A program made the position numbers and the translations under genes. A model generated the notes under the pieces. That model ran no database searches. It worked only from the letters and a program-made list of their open reading frames with translations, and had not been told where the DNA came from. Below are positions 1 to 6,234 of a DNA stretch of 13,166 nucleotides, piece after piece. This stretch comes from Candidatus Poseidoniaceae archaeon. Its GTDB lineage: Archaea; Thermoplasmatota; Poseidoniia; Poseidoniales; Poseidoniaceae. Positions within the stretch are counted from its first letter, which is position 1. Each line of letters opens with the position of its first letter. The stretch lies in the NCBI GenBank assembly GCA_023254445.1, contig JALRLN010000031.1:1-13166 (forward strand). Reading direction: 5' to 3'.

Positions 1-17
1 TGCCGACGGTCAGTCCT

Positions 18-743
18 TCACCCCGAGGCCCGAAGGCGTCCAAGGCCACCGTCGAGGTGCATCACTTCACCCGTGATGCCGTCTGGCGCGTCAAGCAGAA
101 GCCATCGCACCGCCTCTGCCACATCGGCAGCGGTGTTCAGTCGGCCTGTGGGGACCATCTGTTCCGACGCCTCGCGTGCAGCGTCGGTGCGAAGGAGGGG
201 GGCCGCCATGCGGGTGTCGGTGAGCGAGGGCGCGACAGCGTTGACGCGAAGCCCGCGGCGCGCGTAGGTGGCGGCCGCGCTTCGCACCATGGCTTCGAGG
301 CCGCCTTTCGCTGCAGCGATGGCTTCGTGGTTGGCCAAGCCGAGCGACGCCGCGACGCTGGAAACGAACACCATGCGCCCCCCGCCGGAACGCATCATCG
401 CCTTGCCCAAGGTGGAGAGGGTGAGGAAGGCCGACGTCAGGTTGGTGCGGAGGACGTCTTCGAAGGCCTCAACGGTCATGGCGTGGGGTGGCCGCAGGGC
501 GATGGAGCCCACCAAGTGGACCACGGCATCGACGCCGGAGTCGCCTGCCGCCGCGATGGCTTCCGCCAAGCGCTCCGCTGTCAGGTCACCGACCACGCCC
601 GTGAACGCTGCTTCGCTGGCGAAGGCTTCCATCCGGCTCGCATCCCGACCGACCCCAAGGACATCGTGTCCGTCCTGAAGCAGGAGAGGGATGAGGGCAT
701 GCGCAACGTCGCTGGTCGCACCGACAACGAGCACCGTGGACAT
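18..743 (-). CDS. SDR family oxidoreductase lacking the catalytic Tyr
   Basis: This 241-residue protein has the short-chain dehydrogenase/reductase fold. A degenerate glycine-rich nucleotide-binding loop, VVGATSDVA, lies at residues 6-14. GDL at 52-54 is the usual adenine-contacting Asp position, VVHLVGS at 74-80 replaces the NNAG strand, and N101 lies in NLTS. The catalytic-serine strand VFVSS ends at 129, followed by K146 and RVNAVAPS at 166-173. In classical SDRs a Tyr sits four residues before the Lys (YxxxK); here that position is Ile142, within NHEAIAAAK. Redox activity by the standard mechanism is therefore doubtful, or another residue (for example His139) substitutes. The substrate is unknown. 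The ATG is preceded by AAGGAA four bases upstream, and an in-frame TGA lies just ahead of it, which fixes the start. The gene is transcribed away from the chaperonin gene. The family call is secure; the function is not. Confidence 0.9.
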   Translation of the reverse strand: MSTVLVVGATSDVAHALIPLLLQDGHDVLGVGRDASRMEAFASEAAFTGVVGDLTAERLAEAIAAAGDSGVDAVVHLVGSIALRPPHAMTVEAFEDVLRTNLTSAFLTLSTLGKAMMRSGGGRMVFVSSVAASLGLANHEAIAAAKGGLEAMVRSAAATYARRGLRVNAVAPSLTDTRMAAPLLRTDAAREASEQMVPTGRLNTAADVAEAVRWLLLDAPDGITGEVMHLDGGLGRLRASG

Positions 744-747
744 GCAT

Positions 748-753
748 TTCCTT
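748..753 (-). promoter_or_regulatory. Shine-Dalgarno site of the SDR gene
   Basis: The minus strand reads AAGGAA followed by four bases and then ATG. An in-frame TGA sits immediately upstream of this start, so no longer N-terminus is possible without an extra frame change. A weak AT-richer patch at about 765-774 (TTCAAGTACA on this strand) lies near the distance expected of a TATA box, but the match is poor. Confidence 0.45.
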
Positions 754-833
754 CATGCTCATGTGTACTTGAACGCCTGTTCCGCTGCCGCTCTGTCGCG
801 GCACGAGCGCGTGCTCCCGCAAGCGAGGTTTCG

Positions 834-2483
834 ATGAGCGAAGACCGCTCATGGCCTTCGGCAGGGTTGATGAGGGCCGGCCCAGAGGCCCGCGCCATGG
901 ACGGGGACGAAGGCGGGGGCCGGGCCCCGGTGGTCATCGTTCGACCGACGACCAACGTCACGAGCGGCGTTGCCGTCACGCAAAAACTGGTCACGGCAGC
1001 CGTCGCCTTCGGCGACCTCCTGAAGGGCACCTTTGGTCCAAACGGCCTCGACAAGATGCTCTACAAGACGAACGGGGAGACGGCGATCACCAACGACGGC
1101 GCGCGGATTGTGGCCGACCTGCTCGTCAAGCACCCCGCGGCCAAATCCTTCGTTTCCCTCGCCGAAGGGCAGGAAGACGCGTGCGGGGACGGGGTTACGG
1201 GCTGCTTGATCCTCGCCGCGGAACTGATGCGCGAAGGCGGGCGATTGCTGGAACGCAGCCTTCACCCGCTCACCTTGGTGGACGGGTACCGTGCCGCCCT
1301 CGACGTTGCGCTACAGGTGGCCGAGTCCCGGGCCGTGGACGCCACGACCGCGGACCGCTCCCGTTGGATTGACGTGGCCCTGACCGCCATGACCGGGACC
1401 AGCGCAGAAGCAGGTGGAGCCGCGCTGGCCGGACTGGTCGTGGACGCCGCGCTTCAGGTGCACAACCCCGACCTCCCTTCGACCGGGCACGAACGCGTTC
1501 GGATGGCCAAGCGCGGCGACGGGGCCATGGACAGTTCGATGCTTCTCAAGGGCATCGTCCTCGAACGTCGCGTCGCCCTTGACCGGCAAGCACGACGCCT
1601 GTCCAACGTTCGTGTGGCCGCCATCACGCGCGCCCTCACCCTCGAGAAAGGGGTGCGGGAGACGGAGATTGAGGTCCGTGACGTGGCCCAACTCGATGCC
1701 TTCATGGACGCGGAAGAAGCCCTCCTTGACGACCTCGTCGCGCGCCTTTTGGCCACCGAAGCCCGCTTCATCGCCTGTGCCAAAGAGGTCGATGCGCGCG
1801 TGCTGCATCGCCTCGTCGACGCAGGTTGCGTGGTCCTGGCCGACCTCGAACGGGCCGGCATCGAGGACGTGGCTGACGTGTGCGGTGCGACGTTGTGCGA
1901 ACACCTCGACGACCTGACGCTTGAGGCGCTTGGGCACCTCGACCGGTTTGAGGTCGAAACCATGGAAGGTGAAGACGGCCGCCGCGAGCGCCTTCATCTC
2001 GAACACTCGGGAAGCCGGTTGGCCACCATCGACGTTGGAGGGGGTCACGGGACCGCTACCGAGGAAGTCATCCGGGGCCTCTTCGACGCCCTCCGCTCCG
2101 TGCTGGGCGGCATGGACTCCGGTCGCCTTCTCCTTGGAGGCGGTAGCCTCCACGTCGCCGCTGCGTTGGCCGTCCGCGAAGCAGCAGAAGCCGCAACGGG
2201 TCGGCAGCGTTTGGCCATGGAGGCCTACGCCCGCGCCCTGGAGGCCGTGCCCGGCACCCTTGTTGAAAACGCAGGCGCGGACCGGCTCGACGTCCTGCTC
2301 GAACTCCGCGCGGCCCACCGGAACGGAACCGCTGAGGCAGGCGTTGGGCCCGACGGGACGTCCTGCCCCATCACCTCGGCGTGGTCGAACGCCTTCACCC
2401 TCGAGCATGCACTCGAGGTGGCGACGGAGTCGGTGTGTGGATTGTTGAGGATCGACCAGGTCATCTCGTCACGAGGCGACTGA
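834..2483 (+). CDS. Divergent thermosome (group II chaperonin) subunit
   Basis: This is a full-length group II chaperonin subunit of 549 residues from ATG 834, which is preceded by GAGG at a six-base spacing. ATG 897, giving 528 residues, is a credible alternative because homology begins near APVVIVRP. Archaeal thermosomes form ATP-driven double-ring folding chambers in the cytoplasm. Visible landmarks in order are GPNG (68-71), TNDGA (86-90), GDGVTG (118-123), an apical/helical-protrusion region at about 240-375, FDAL with Asp418 (417-420), GGG (435-437) and ELRAAH (490-495). The Asp residues expected for ATP hydrolysis are kept, but the usual GPKG and GDGTTT loops are altered. The C-terminus ends at SSRGD and lacks the Gly/Met-rich tail common in the family. 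This looks like a specialised paralogue rather than the main subunit. The same reading frame stays open back to 57, but that extension is only the antisense of the SDR gene. Confidence 0.9.
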   Translation: MSEDRSWPSAGLMRAGPEARAMDGDEGGGRAPVVIVRPTTNVTSGVAVTQKLVTAAVAFGDLLKGTFGPNGLDKMLYKTNGETAITNDGARIVADLLVKHPAAKSFVSLAEGQEDACGDGVTGCLILAAELMREGGRLLERSLHPLTLVDGYRAALDVALQVAESRAVDATTADRSRWIDVALTAMTGTSAEAGGAALAGLVVDAALQVHNPDLPSTGHERVRMAKRGDGAMDSSMLLKGIVLERRVALDRQARRLSNVRVAAITRALTLEKGVRETEIEVRDVAQLDAFMDAEEALLDDLVARLLATEARFIACAKEVDARVLHRLVDAGCVVLADLERAGIEDVADVCGATLCEHLDDLTLEALGHLDRFEVETMEGEDGRRERLHLEHSGSRLATIDVGGGHGTATEEVIRGLFDALRSVLGGMDSGRLLLGGGSLHVAAALAVREAAEAATGRQRLAMEAYARALEAVPGTLVENAGADRLDVLLELRAAHRNGTAEAGVGPDGTSCPITSAWSNAFTLEHALEVATESVCGLLRIDQVISSRGD

Positions 2484-2498
2484 GGCGGCCGACGCCAC

Positions 2499-2508
2499 GT
2501 TCATAACG
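2499..2508 (+). promoter_or_regulatory. Possible TATA element ahead of purH
   Basis: GTTCATAACG is the only AT-rich patch in the 59-base gap between the chaperonin stop and the purH start. Its position would place transcription start about 10-15 bases ahead of ATG 2543. There is no clear Shine-Dalgarno before that ATG. This is a weak match, offered only because nothing else in the gap looks like a promoter. Confidence 0.25.
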
Positions 2509-2542
2509 GGTCCACCGATGGTTGCAGAAACGGGTCACGCGG

Positions 2543-4174
2543 ATGGAAGGAACCACCCCTCGCCCCCGGGCCCTGCTCAGCGTCTGGGACAAGTCAGGCA
2601 TCGTTGAGTTCGGTCAAGGCTTGGCCGCGCTTGGGTTCGAATTGCTGTCCACCGGTGGAACGGCACGCACCTTGCGAGAGGCAGGATTGGACGTCCTTGA
2701 CGTGAGCGAGGTCACGGGCCACCCCGAAATTTTCGACGGCCGGGTGAAATCGCTTCACCCGGCGGTGCATGGGCCGTTGCTGGCGCGTCTTGAGCGTGAG
2801 GACGATGCACGCCAACTGCACGCCCTCGGCTACGCTCCAATCGAGGTCGTGGCGGTCAACCTGTACCCCTTTGCTGCCGCAGCGGCGCAGGATCCGCCGT
2901 TGGACGATGCCGCCCTGCTCGAGATGATCGACATCGGTGGCCCAACCCTCGTCCGTGCTTCGGCCAAGAACCACCGCAACGTTGTGGTTGTCGTTGACCC
3001 CGCTCGGTACGGCGACGTGCTGGACGCCCTCGGAAACAAGGACGGTGTACCCATGGAGGTGCGGCGACATCTTGCGCTCGAAGCCTACGCGCAAACCTCG
3101 GCCTACGATGCAGCCATCGTGGACAACCTGCACCGCCGTTGGGTTGGCTCGCCTGAAGACCACGACACCGTCGAAGCACAGACCGAGCGATTGCCCCGGG
3201 CGATGCGTGTGGCGGCCGCCCGGCGCGAGGTGCTCCGGTACGGGGAAAACGCGCACCAGGCCGCAGCGCTGTTCGTCGAGTCCGAGGTGGGGCAGGGCGG
3301 GTCCACGCTTGGGGGGGCCCTCGTCGAAGGTGGGAAGGCCATGTCCTACAACAACTACGCCGACGCCGATGCCTGCCTTCGCCTCTGCCGCTCGTTGTCG
3401 ACGGACGACTGGCCCGAAGCACCGCATGCCTGCGTGATCGTCAAGCATGCGAACCCCTGCGGGGCAGCCCTCGGCGCGAGCCAAGCGGAGGCGTTCGACG
3501 CCGCCCTCGCCTCGGACAGCGAGTCCGCGTTCGGGTCCATCATCGCCTTCAATACCCCTGTGACCGTGGCCACGGCGCACGCCATTGGGGACCTTTTTGT
3601 TGAAGTCGTCATGGCTCCGGCCTACGAACCGGAGGCCAAGGAACACCTTGCACGCAAGGGCAACCGACGGCTGCTCACGCTCCCTTCGCCCGGTGACAGG
3701 CTTGCGCCTCTCGAGCGGCGGCTCGTGCACAAACCCATCGAGGGCGGGTGGTTGATGCAAACCGAAGAGCCGCCCCGCCTCGACACCGAAGCCATCCGCA
3801 CCGTGACGGCCCGAGGCATGAATCAGGCCGACGAGGCGTCAATGCGCTTCGCCGCTCGCGTGTGCGAGCAGGTCAAGTCCAACGCGATCGTCATGGTGCA
3901 GGGCCTCGCCACCGTTGGTATTGGCCCCGGTCAAACCAGCCGTGTGGAGGCGGTCCGGATCGCGGCCCGAAGGGCCGGTTCCCGCGCGGAAGGCTGCGTG
4001 CTGGCCTCGGACGCCTTCTTCCCCTTCCCCGATGGGGTGGAGCAGGCCGCTGAAGCTGGCGCCCGCCTCATCGTCCAGCCCGGAGGTTCCATCCGGGACG
4101 CTGAGGTCATCGAGGCCGCCGATGCGCTGGGCGTAGCGATGGTGTTCACGGGCCGGCGGCTCTTTCGTCACTGA
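2543..4174 (+). CDS. purH: Bifunctional AICAR transformylase / IMP cyclohydrolase
   Basis: PurH performs the last two steps of de novo IMP synthesis: formylation of AICAR from 10-formyl-THF, then cyclisation to IMP. From ATG 2543 it has 543 residues, slightly longer than typical bacterial PurH. The N-terminal MGS-like cyclohydrolase domain shows SVWDKSGI (13-20), LLSTGGTA (34-41), FDGRVKSLHP (64-73) and DIGGPT (130-135). The transformylase domain shows LRYGENAHQ (231-239), YNNYADADA (269-277), the catalytic KHANPCG (301-307), SAFGSI (328-333), QVKSNAIV (443-450), GIGPGQTSR (459-467) and SDAFFPFPDG (489-498). All signature residues appear intact. A TTG seven codons upstream is a possible alternative start. 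It lies 59 bases after the chaperonin gene, with only a weak TATA-like TTCATAAC between them. Many archaea use PurP/PurO instead, so this fused bacterial-type enzyme suggests ancient transfer (inference). Confidence 0.97.
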   Translation: MEGTTPRPRALLSVWDKSGIVEFGQGLAALGFELLSTGGTARTLREAGLDVLDVSEVTGHPEIFDGRVKSLHPAVHGPLLARLEREDDARQLHALGYAPIEVVAVNLYPFAAAAAQDPPLDDAALLEMIDIGGPTLVRASAKNHRNVVVVVDPARYGDVLDALGNKDGVPMEVRRHLALEAYAQTSAYDAAIVDNLHRRWVGSPEDHDTVEAQTERLPRAMRVAAARREVLRYGENAHQAAALFVESEVGQGGSTLGGALVEGGKAMSYNNYADADACLRLCRSLSTDDWPEAPHACVIVKHANPCGAALGASQAEAFDAALASDSESAFGSIIAFNTPVTVATAHAIGDLFVEVVMAPAYEPEAKEHLARKGNRRLLTLPSPGDRLAPLERRLVHKPIEGGWLMQTEEPPRLDTEAIRTVTARGMNQADEASMRFAARVCEQVKSNAIVMVQGLATVGIGPGQTSRVEAVRIAARRAGSRAEGCVLASDAFFPFPDGVEQAAEAGARLIVQPGGSIRDAEVIEAADALGVAMVFTGRRLFRH

Positions 4175-4260
4175 CCCTTCATCACGGTCGTCGAGGCGGA
4201 GCCCAGCCTCTCCTGCTGCAAACCGCGTTGGCCGTTGGGCAAGCCGAGGGAACTGCAGGT
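4175..4260. other. Convergent gap between purH and DUF454 gene
   Basis: This 86-base gap separates the ends of two convergent genes. It contains one short inverted repeat, GAGGC and GCCTC around an eight-base loop near 4194-4211, but no T-run on either strand. I see no convincing terminator, no RNA gene and no small ORF with support. Confidence 0.35.
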
Positions 4261-4773
4261 TCAGAGGGTCCGTGTGCGGACCTTCCCAAGAATGAACCAG
4301 ACACCAATCAGGCCCACGAGGAGAACCGTCGCGGGTCCAAACCCTGGGTCTGCACCGGACCACGAGGCCGGTTCGAAGAGGCGACCGTCGTCGCCTCGGA
4401 CCGACACCGCCCACACCCCGTACGCGGAAAGCAAGGACGAGGCAGTGATGAAGGCGGCGATGCCCATCTTGGCGTGCTTCGGGACGGTTTTTCCCGTGGC
4501 GTAATACTCGAAAATCGCGGGTCCGAACCATCGGTTGGTGAGGGTCCAGGTGAAGAGCCGGCGGCTGGAAATAGAGAAGAAAAATGCAGCCGGGACGGCC
4601 CACGACACGGTCGGCCATCCCGGGATCCAGACGCCGATGATGGCAAAGACCACGAAAATGAACCCAAGGCCGACGTACAGCGTGCGCTTGACGGGCGACG
4701 CATCCACCGCGTAGCGGTCAAGGACCGCTTCTACGGTGCTCAATCGTTCGCCGGCTCCCTTCACGACTCGCAT
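4261..4773 (-). CDS. DUF454 family small membrane protein
   Basis: This 170-residue protein matches the DUF454 (YbaN-like) pattern. After a soluble N-terminus of about 30 residues comes a hydrophobic segment at 32-50 (YVGLGFIFVVFAIIGVWI). The family signature follows as PGWPT (51-55), a hydrophobic stretch FFFSISSRR (64-72), NRWFGPAI (80-87) and a basic IP-xx-AK-like motif, VPKHAKMG (97-104). Further membrane helices lie at about 105-124 and 147-163. The molecular role of the family is not established. The frame remains open upstream to 5418, but that part is antisense to purN. ATG 4773 is preceded by GGGAGG at a seven-base spacing, which decides the start. It sits on the opposite strand between two purine genes and shares the purN promoter region, so it might be co-regulated, but nothing ties it to purine synthesis directly. 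Confidence 0.85.
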   Translation of the reverse strand: MRVVKGAGERLSTVEAVLDRYAVDASPVKRTLYVGLGFIFVVFAIIGVWIPGWPTVSWAVPAAFFFSISSRRLFTWTLTNRWFGPAIFEYYATGKTVPKHAKMGIAAFITASSLLSAYGVWAVSVRGDDGRLFEPASWSGADPGFGPATVLLVGLIGVWFILGKVRTRTL

Positions 4774-4780
4774 GCGGTCG

Positions 4781-4786
4781 CCTCCC
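4781..4786 (-). promoter_or_regulatory. Shine-Dalgarno site of the DUF454 gene
   Basis: The minus strand reads GGGAGG, seven bases before ATG 4773. This strong match selects that ATG over the much longer open frame that continues upstream through purN. Confidence 0.6.
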
Positions 4787-4788
4787 GT

Positions 4789-4797
4789 GGATAAAGG
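4789..4797 (+). promoter_or_regulatory. TATA-like element in the purN/DUF454 divergent gap
   Basis: GGATAAAGG is the most AT-rich patch in the 75-base divergent region. Read on the plus strand, it would place a purN transcript start near 4820, leaving a leader of about 29 bases that contains GAGG eight bases before the purN ATG. On the minus strand it would initiate inside the DUF454 ORF, so a plus-strand role is favoured. CCTATGC on the minus strand just upstream may serve DUF454. Confidence 0.35.
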
Positions 4798-4848
4798 GGT
4801 GCATAGGGCTGCGGAGCGCTCATCAGCCCCCTGCACGAGGCCTGCACC

Positions 4849-5475
4849 ATGCGACCGCGCGCACCGACGCCAGACGCGCCCTTGCGGTTGGCGGTGCTCG
4901 CTTCGGGGTCCGGGTCGGGTATGGAAGCGCTCGCTCGCCATCAGGCGGCCATGACGGACGTGCTCCACAGCACGAGCCTCGTGGTCGTGGACCGGCCTGA
5001 GGCCGGCGCCATTGCTCGGGCCGAAGCGCTCGGCCTCCAGGTGGCGGTCGTTCCTCTGCCCGAAGCAGAGGACCGGGACGAACGTCGCCGTGCGCACGAG
5101 GCGGCCATCGAGGCACAGTTGGCAACGCACCGCATTGAGGTGGTGGTGCTTTCCGGGTGGATGCGCCTCCTCACACCTGCCTTCGTCCGTGCGTGGAAAG
5201 GTCGCCTGTTGAACATCCACCCTTCCTTGCTGCCCGACTTCCCCGGAGCACACGCGCACCGGGACGTGCTTGCCGCCGGCGCCACACGGAGCGGGTGCAC
5301 GGTGCACTTTGTGGACGAGGGCATGGACACTGGACCGATCATCGCTCAGGTGGAGGTGCCGGTTCAGCCGGACGACGACGAAGGCACGTTGGCCGCTCGC
5401 GTCCGACGGGAGGAGCACCGCCTCTATCCAGAGGTCTTGGATGCCTATGCTTCAGGCACCGTTCGCTTCCCGTGA
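4849..5475 (+). CDS. purN: Phosphoribosylglycinamide formyltransferase
   Basis: PurN transfers a formyl group from 10-formyl-THF to GAR, the third step of de novo purine synthesis, in the cytoplasm. The 208-residue length is normal. The catalytic triad matches E. coli N106/H108/D144: Asn122 and His124 in NIHPSLLPDF (122-131) and Asp160 in VHFVDEGMDTGPI (152-164). VVLSGWMRLLTPAFV (99-113) is also typical, as is the EEHRLYP segment near 188-194. In the N-terminal phosphate-binding loop, the usual GSGSN ends in Gly instead of Asn (ASGSGSGME, 18-26). ATG 4849 has GAGG at an eight-base spacing. The last 24 bases overlap the MobA-like gene on the other strand. With purH close upstream, this forms a small purine locus, though the DUF454 gene intervenes on the opposite strand. 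Confidence 0.95.
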   Translation: MRPRAPTPDAPLRLAVLASGSGSGMEALARHQAAMTDVLHSTSLVVVDRPEAGAIARAEALGLQVAVVPLPEAEDRDERRRAHEAAIEAQLATHRIEVVVLSGWMRLLTPAFVRAWKGRLLNIHPSLLPDFPGAHAHRDVLAAGATRSGCTVHFVDEGMDTGPIIAQVEVPVQPDDDEGTLAARVRREEHRLYPEVLDAYASGTVRFP

Positions 5476-6009
5476 TGCGGTGAGGGCCTTGTGTTCCTCA
5501 GGGGTGTTGGCGGACGCCAGGTGCGAGGCGAGCGGACCAACATTCACATCACGCAAACCATCGAACAGCGCTGTCGTGCGTTGGTTGAGGTCGGCCGTGG
5601 CAAGAAAACCAGCAGGAAGGTGAGCGAACAGGGCTTGCCGCCGTCCCTGCTCATCGACGGGAACGCCCGGACCCACCTCCACCATTCGTGTGAACAGGTC
5701 CGCGTTCGCAAGCACGGCGTCGCAGGGGCAGAGCAGCATCGCTGGCCATCGACCGTCCAGTGCAGCGACGAAGGCGTCGTGCAGGCACGTGGCACCCGGA
5801 GGGTCGTCCACCACCTCAACGTCCTCCGGAAGGTGGCCTGCGTTGGCGAGCACGTCCCCTCGCGGTGGTGGGCCCGCCAGCACCGCAATCGGGGTCAAGC
5901 CGGCATGCCGGGCTTCGTTGACCAACCGCAGCATGGCGTTATCGAGCAACGCCTTGTCCGTGCCCATGCGTTCGCTTCGCCCACCGGCCAGCAGCAACAG
6001 GCCAACCAT
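5452..6009 (-). CDS. mobA: MobA-like molybdopterin guanylyltransferase family protein
   Basis: This 185-residue nucleotidyltransferase belongs to the MobA family, which attaches GMP to molybdopterin to make the guanine dinucleotide cofactor. The N-terminal NTP-binding loop reads LAGGRSERMGTDKALL (7-22) and includes the conserved DK. LLCPCDAVLANADL (92-105) aligns with the PCDTP strand of E. coli MobA and retains the Mg-binding Asp at 97. ANTPEEH (167-173) matches the family's NTPEEL near the C-terminus. The central GPLAG motif is replaced (DPPGATCLHDAF, 69-80), so substrate specificity may differ; a related small NTP-transferase role is possible. It is the last gene of a four-gene minus-strand operon, four bases after the 69-residue ORF, and its GGGGTGA Shine-Dalgarno-like site overlaps that gene's stop. 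The gene symbol is tentative because of the altered motif. Confidence 0.75.
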   Translation of the reverse strand: MVGLLLLAGGRSERMGTDKALLDNAMLRLVNEARHAGLTPIAVLAGPPPRGDVLANAGHLPEDVEVVDDPPGATCLHDAFVAALDGRWPAMLLCPCDAVLANADLFTRMVEVGPGVPVDEQGRRQALFAHLPAGFLATADLNQRTTALFDGLRDVNVGPLASHLASANTPEEHKALTASREANGA

Positions 6010-6013
6010 GCGT

Positions 6014-6223
6014 TCACCCCAGGGCGTCGAGGGCGTTGAGGGCGGTGCTCAATTCGTCAAGGAGCCCACGCACCCGCCCCATCAGGACGTCACGCTCCCG
6101 TGCAGAGCGAGCGGAAGGAAGCCACTCCAGCAGACGGCGAATGTCCGCTGCGTCTCGGTGCACGGTCCAGCGGAGCACGGCCTCGCGCACCGGGTCCTCG
6201 GTCGGCAGGAACCGCTCGACCAT
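6014..6223 (-). CDS. Small helical hypothetical protein (69 aa)
   Basis: I do not recognise this short protein. It is 69 residues long and predicted by eye to be almost entirely helical. It has a Trp/Arg-rich first half (VREAVLRWTVHRDAADIRRL) and a heptad-like amphipathic C-terminal helix (MGRVRGLLDELSTALNALDA, about 48-67) that could form a coiled coil or a partner-binding helix. No signal peptide, membrane segment or metal-binding motif is visible. It is well supported as a gene: an AAGGAG Shine-Dalgarno site lies five bases before the ATG and overlaps the upstream gene's stop, and the MobA-like gene starts four bases after its stop. It is therefore likely co-translated with its neighbours and may be an adaptor for one of them (inference). 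Confidence 0.75.
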   Translation of the reverse strand: MVERFLPTEDPVREAVLRWTVHRDAADIRRLLEWLPSARSARERDVLMGRVRGLLDELSTALNALDALG

Positions 6224-6228
6224 GAGGG

Positions 6229-6234
6229 CTCCTT
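6229..6234 (-). promoter_or_regulatory. Shine-Dalgarno overlapping upstream stop codon
   Basis: The minus strand reads TAAGGAG. The TAA stop of the AlkD-like gene runs directly into AAGGAG, which sits five bases before the ATG of the 69-residue ORF. This arrangement supports translational coupling inside the operon and confirms the small ORF as real. Confidence 0.6.

Noticed and set aside
57..833. Plus-strand open frame giving an N-terminal extension of the chaperonin of about 260 residues
   Set aside because: It is exactly antisense to the well-supported SDR gene, its composition (Arg/Gly/His-rich) is unlike any chaperonin N-terminus, and ATG 834 with a GAGG site precedes the homologous region.
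1311..2408. 365-residue minus-strand frame opposite the chaperonin
   Set aside because: No recognisable domain; it mirrors the GC-biased codons of the chaperonin gene.
2594..3760. 388-residue minus-strand frame opposite purH
   Set aside because: It lies fully inside a gene with intact PurH motifs and has shadow-like composition.
4194..4211. GAGGC/GCCTC inverted repeat as a terminator after purH
   Set aside because: A five-base stem with an eight-base loop and no T-run is too weak to call.
4774..5418. Minus-strand open extension of the DUF454 frame through purN
   Set aside because: It is antisense to purN, has shadow-type composition, and ATG 4773 has a strong GGGAGG site.
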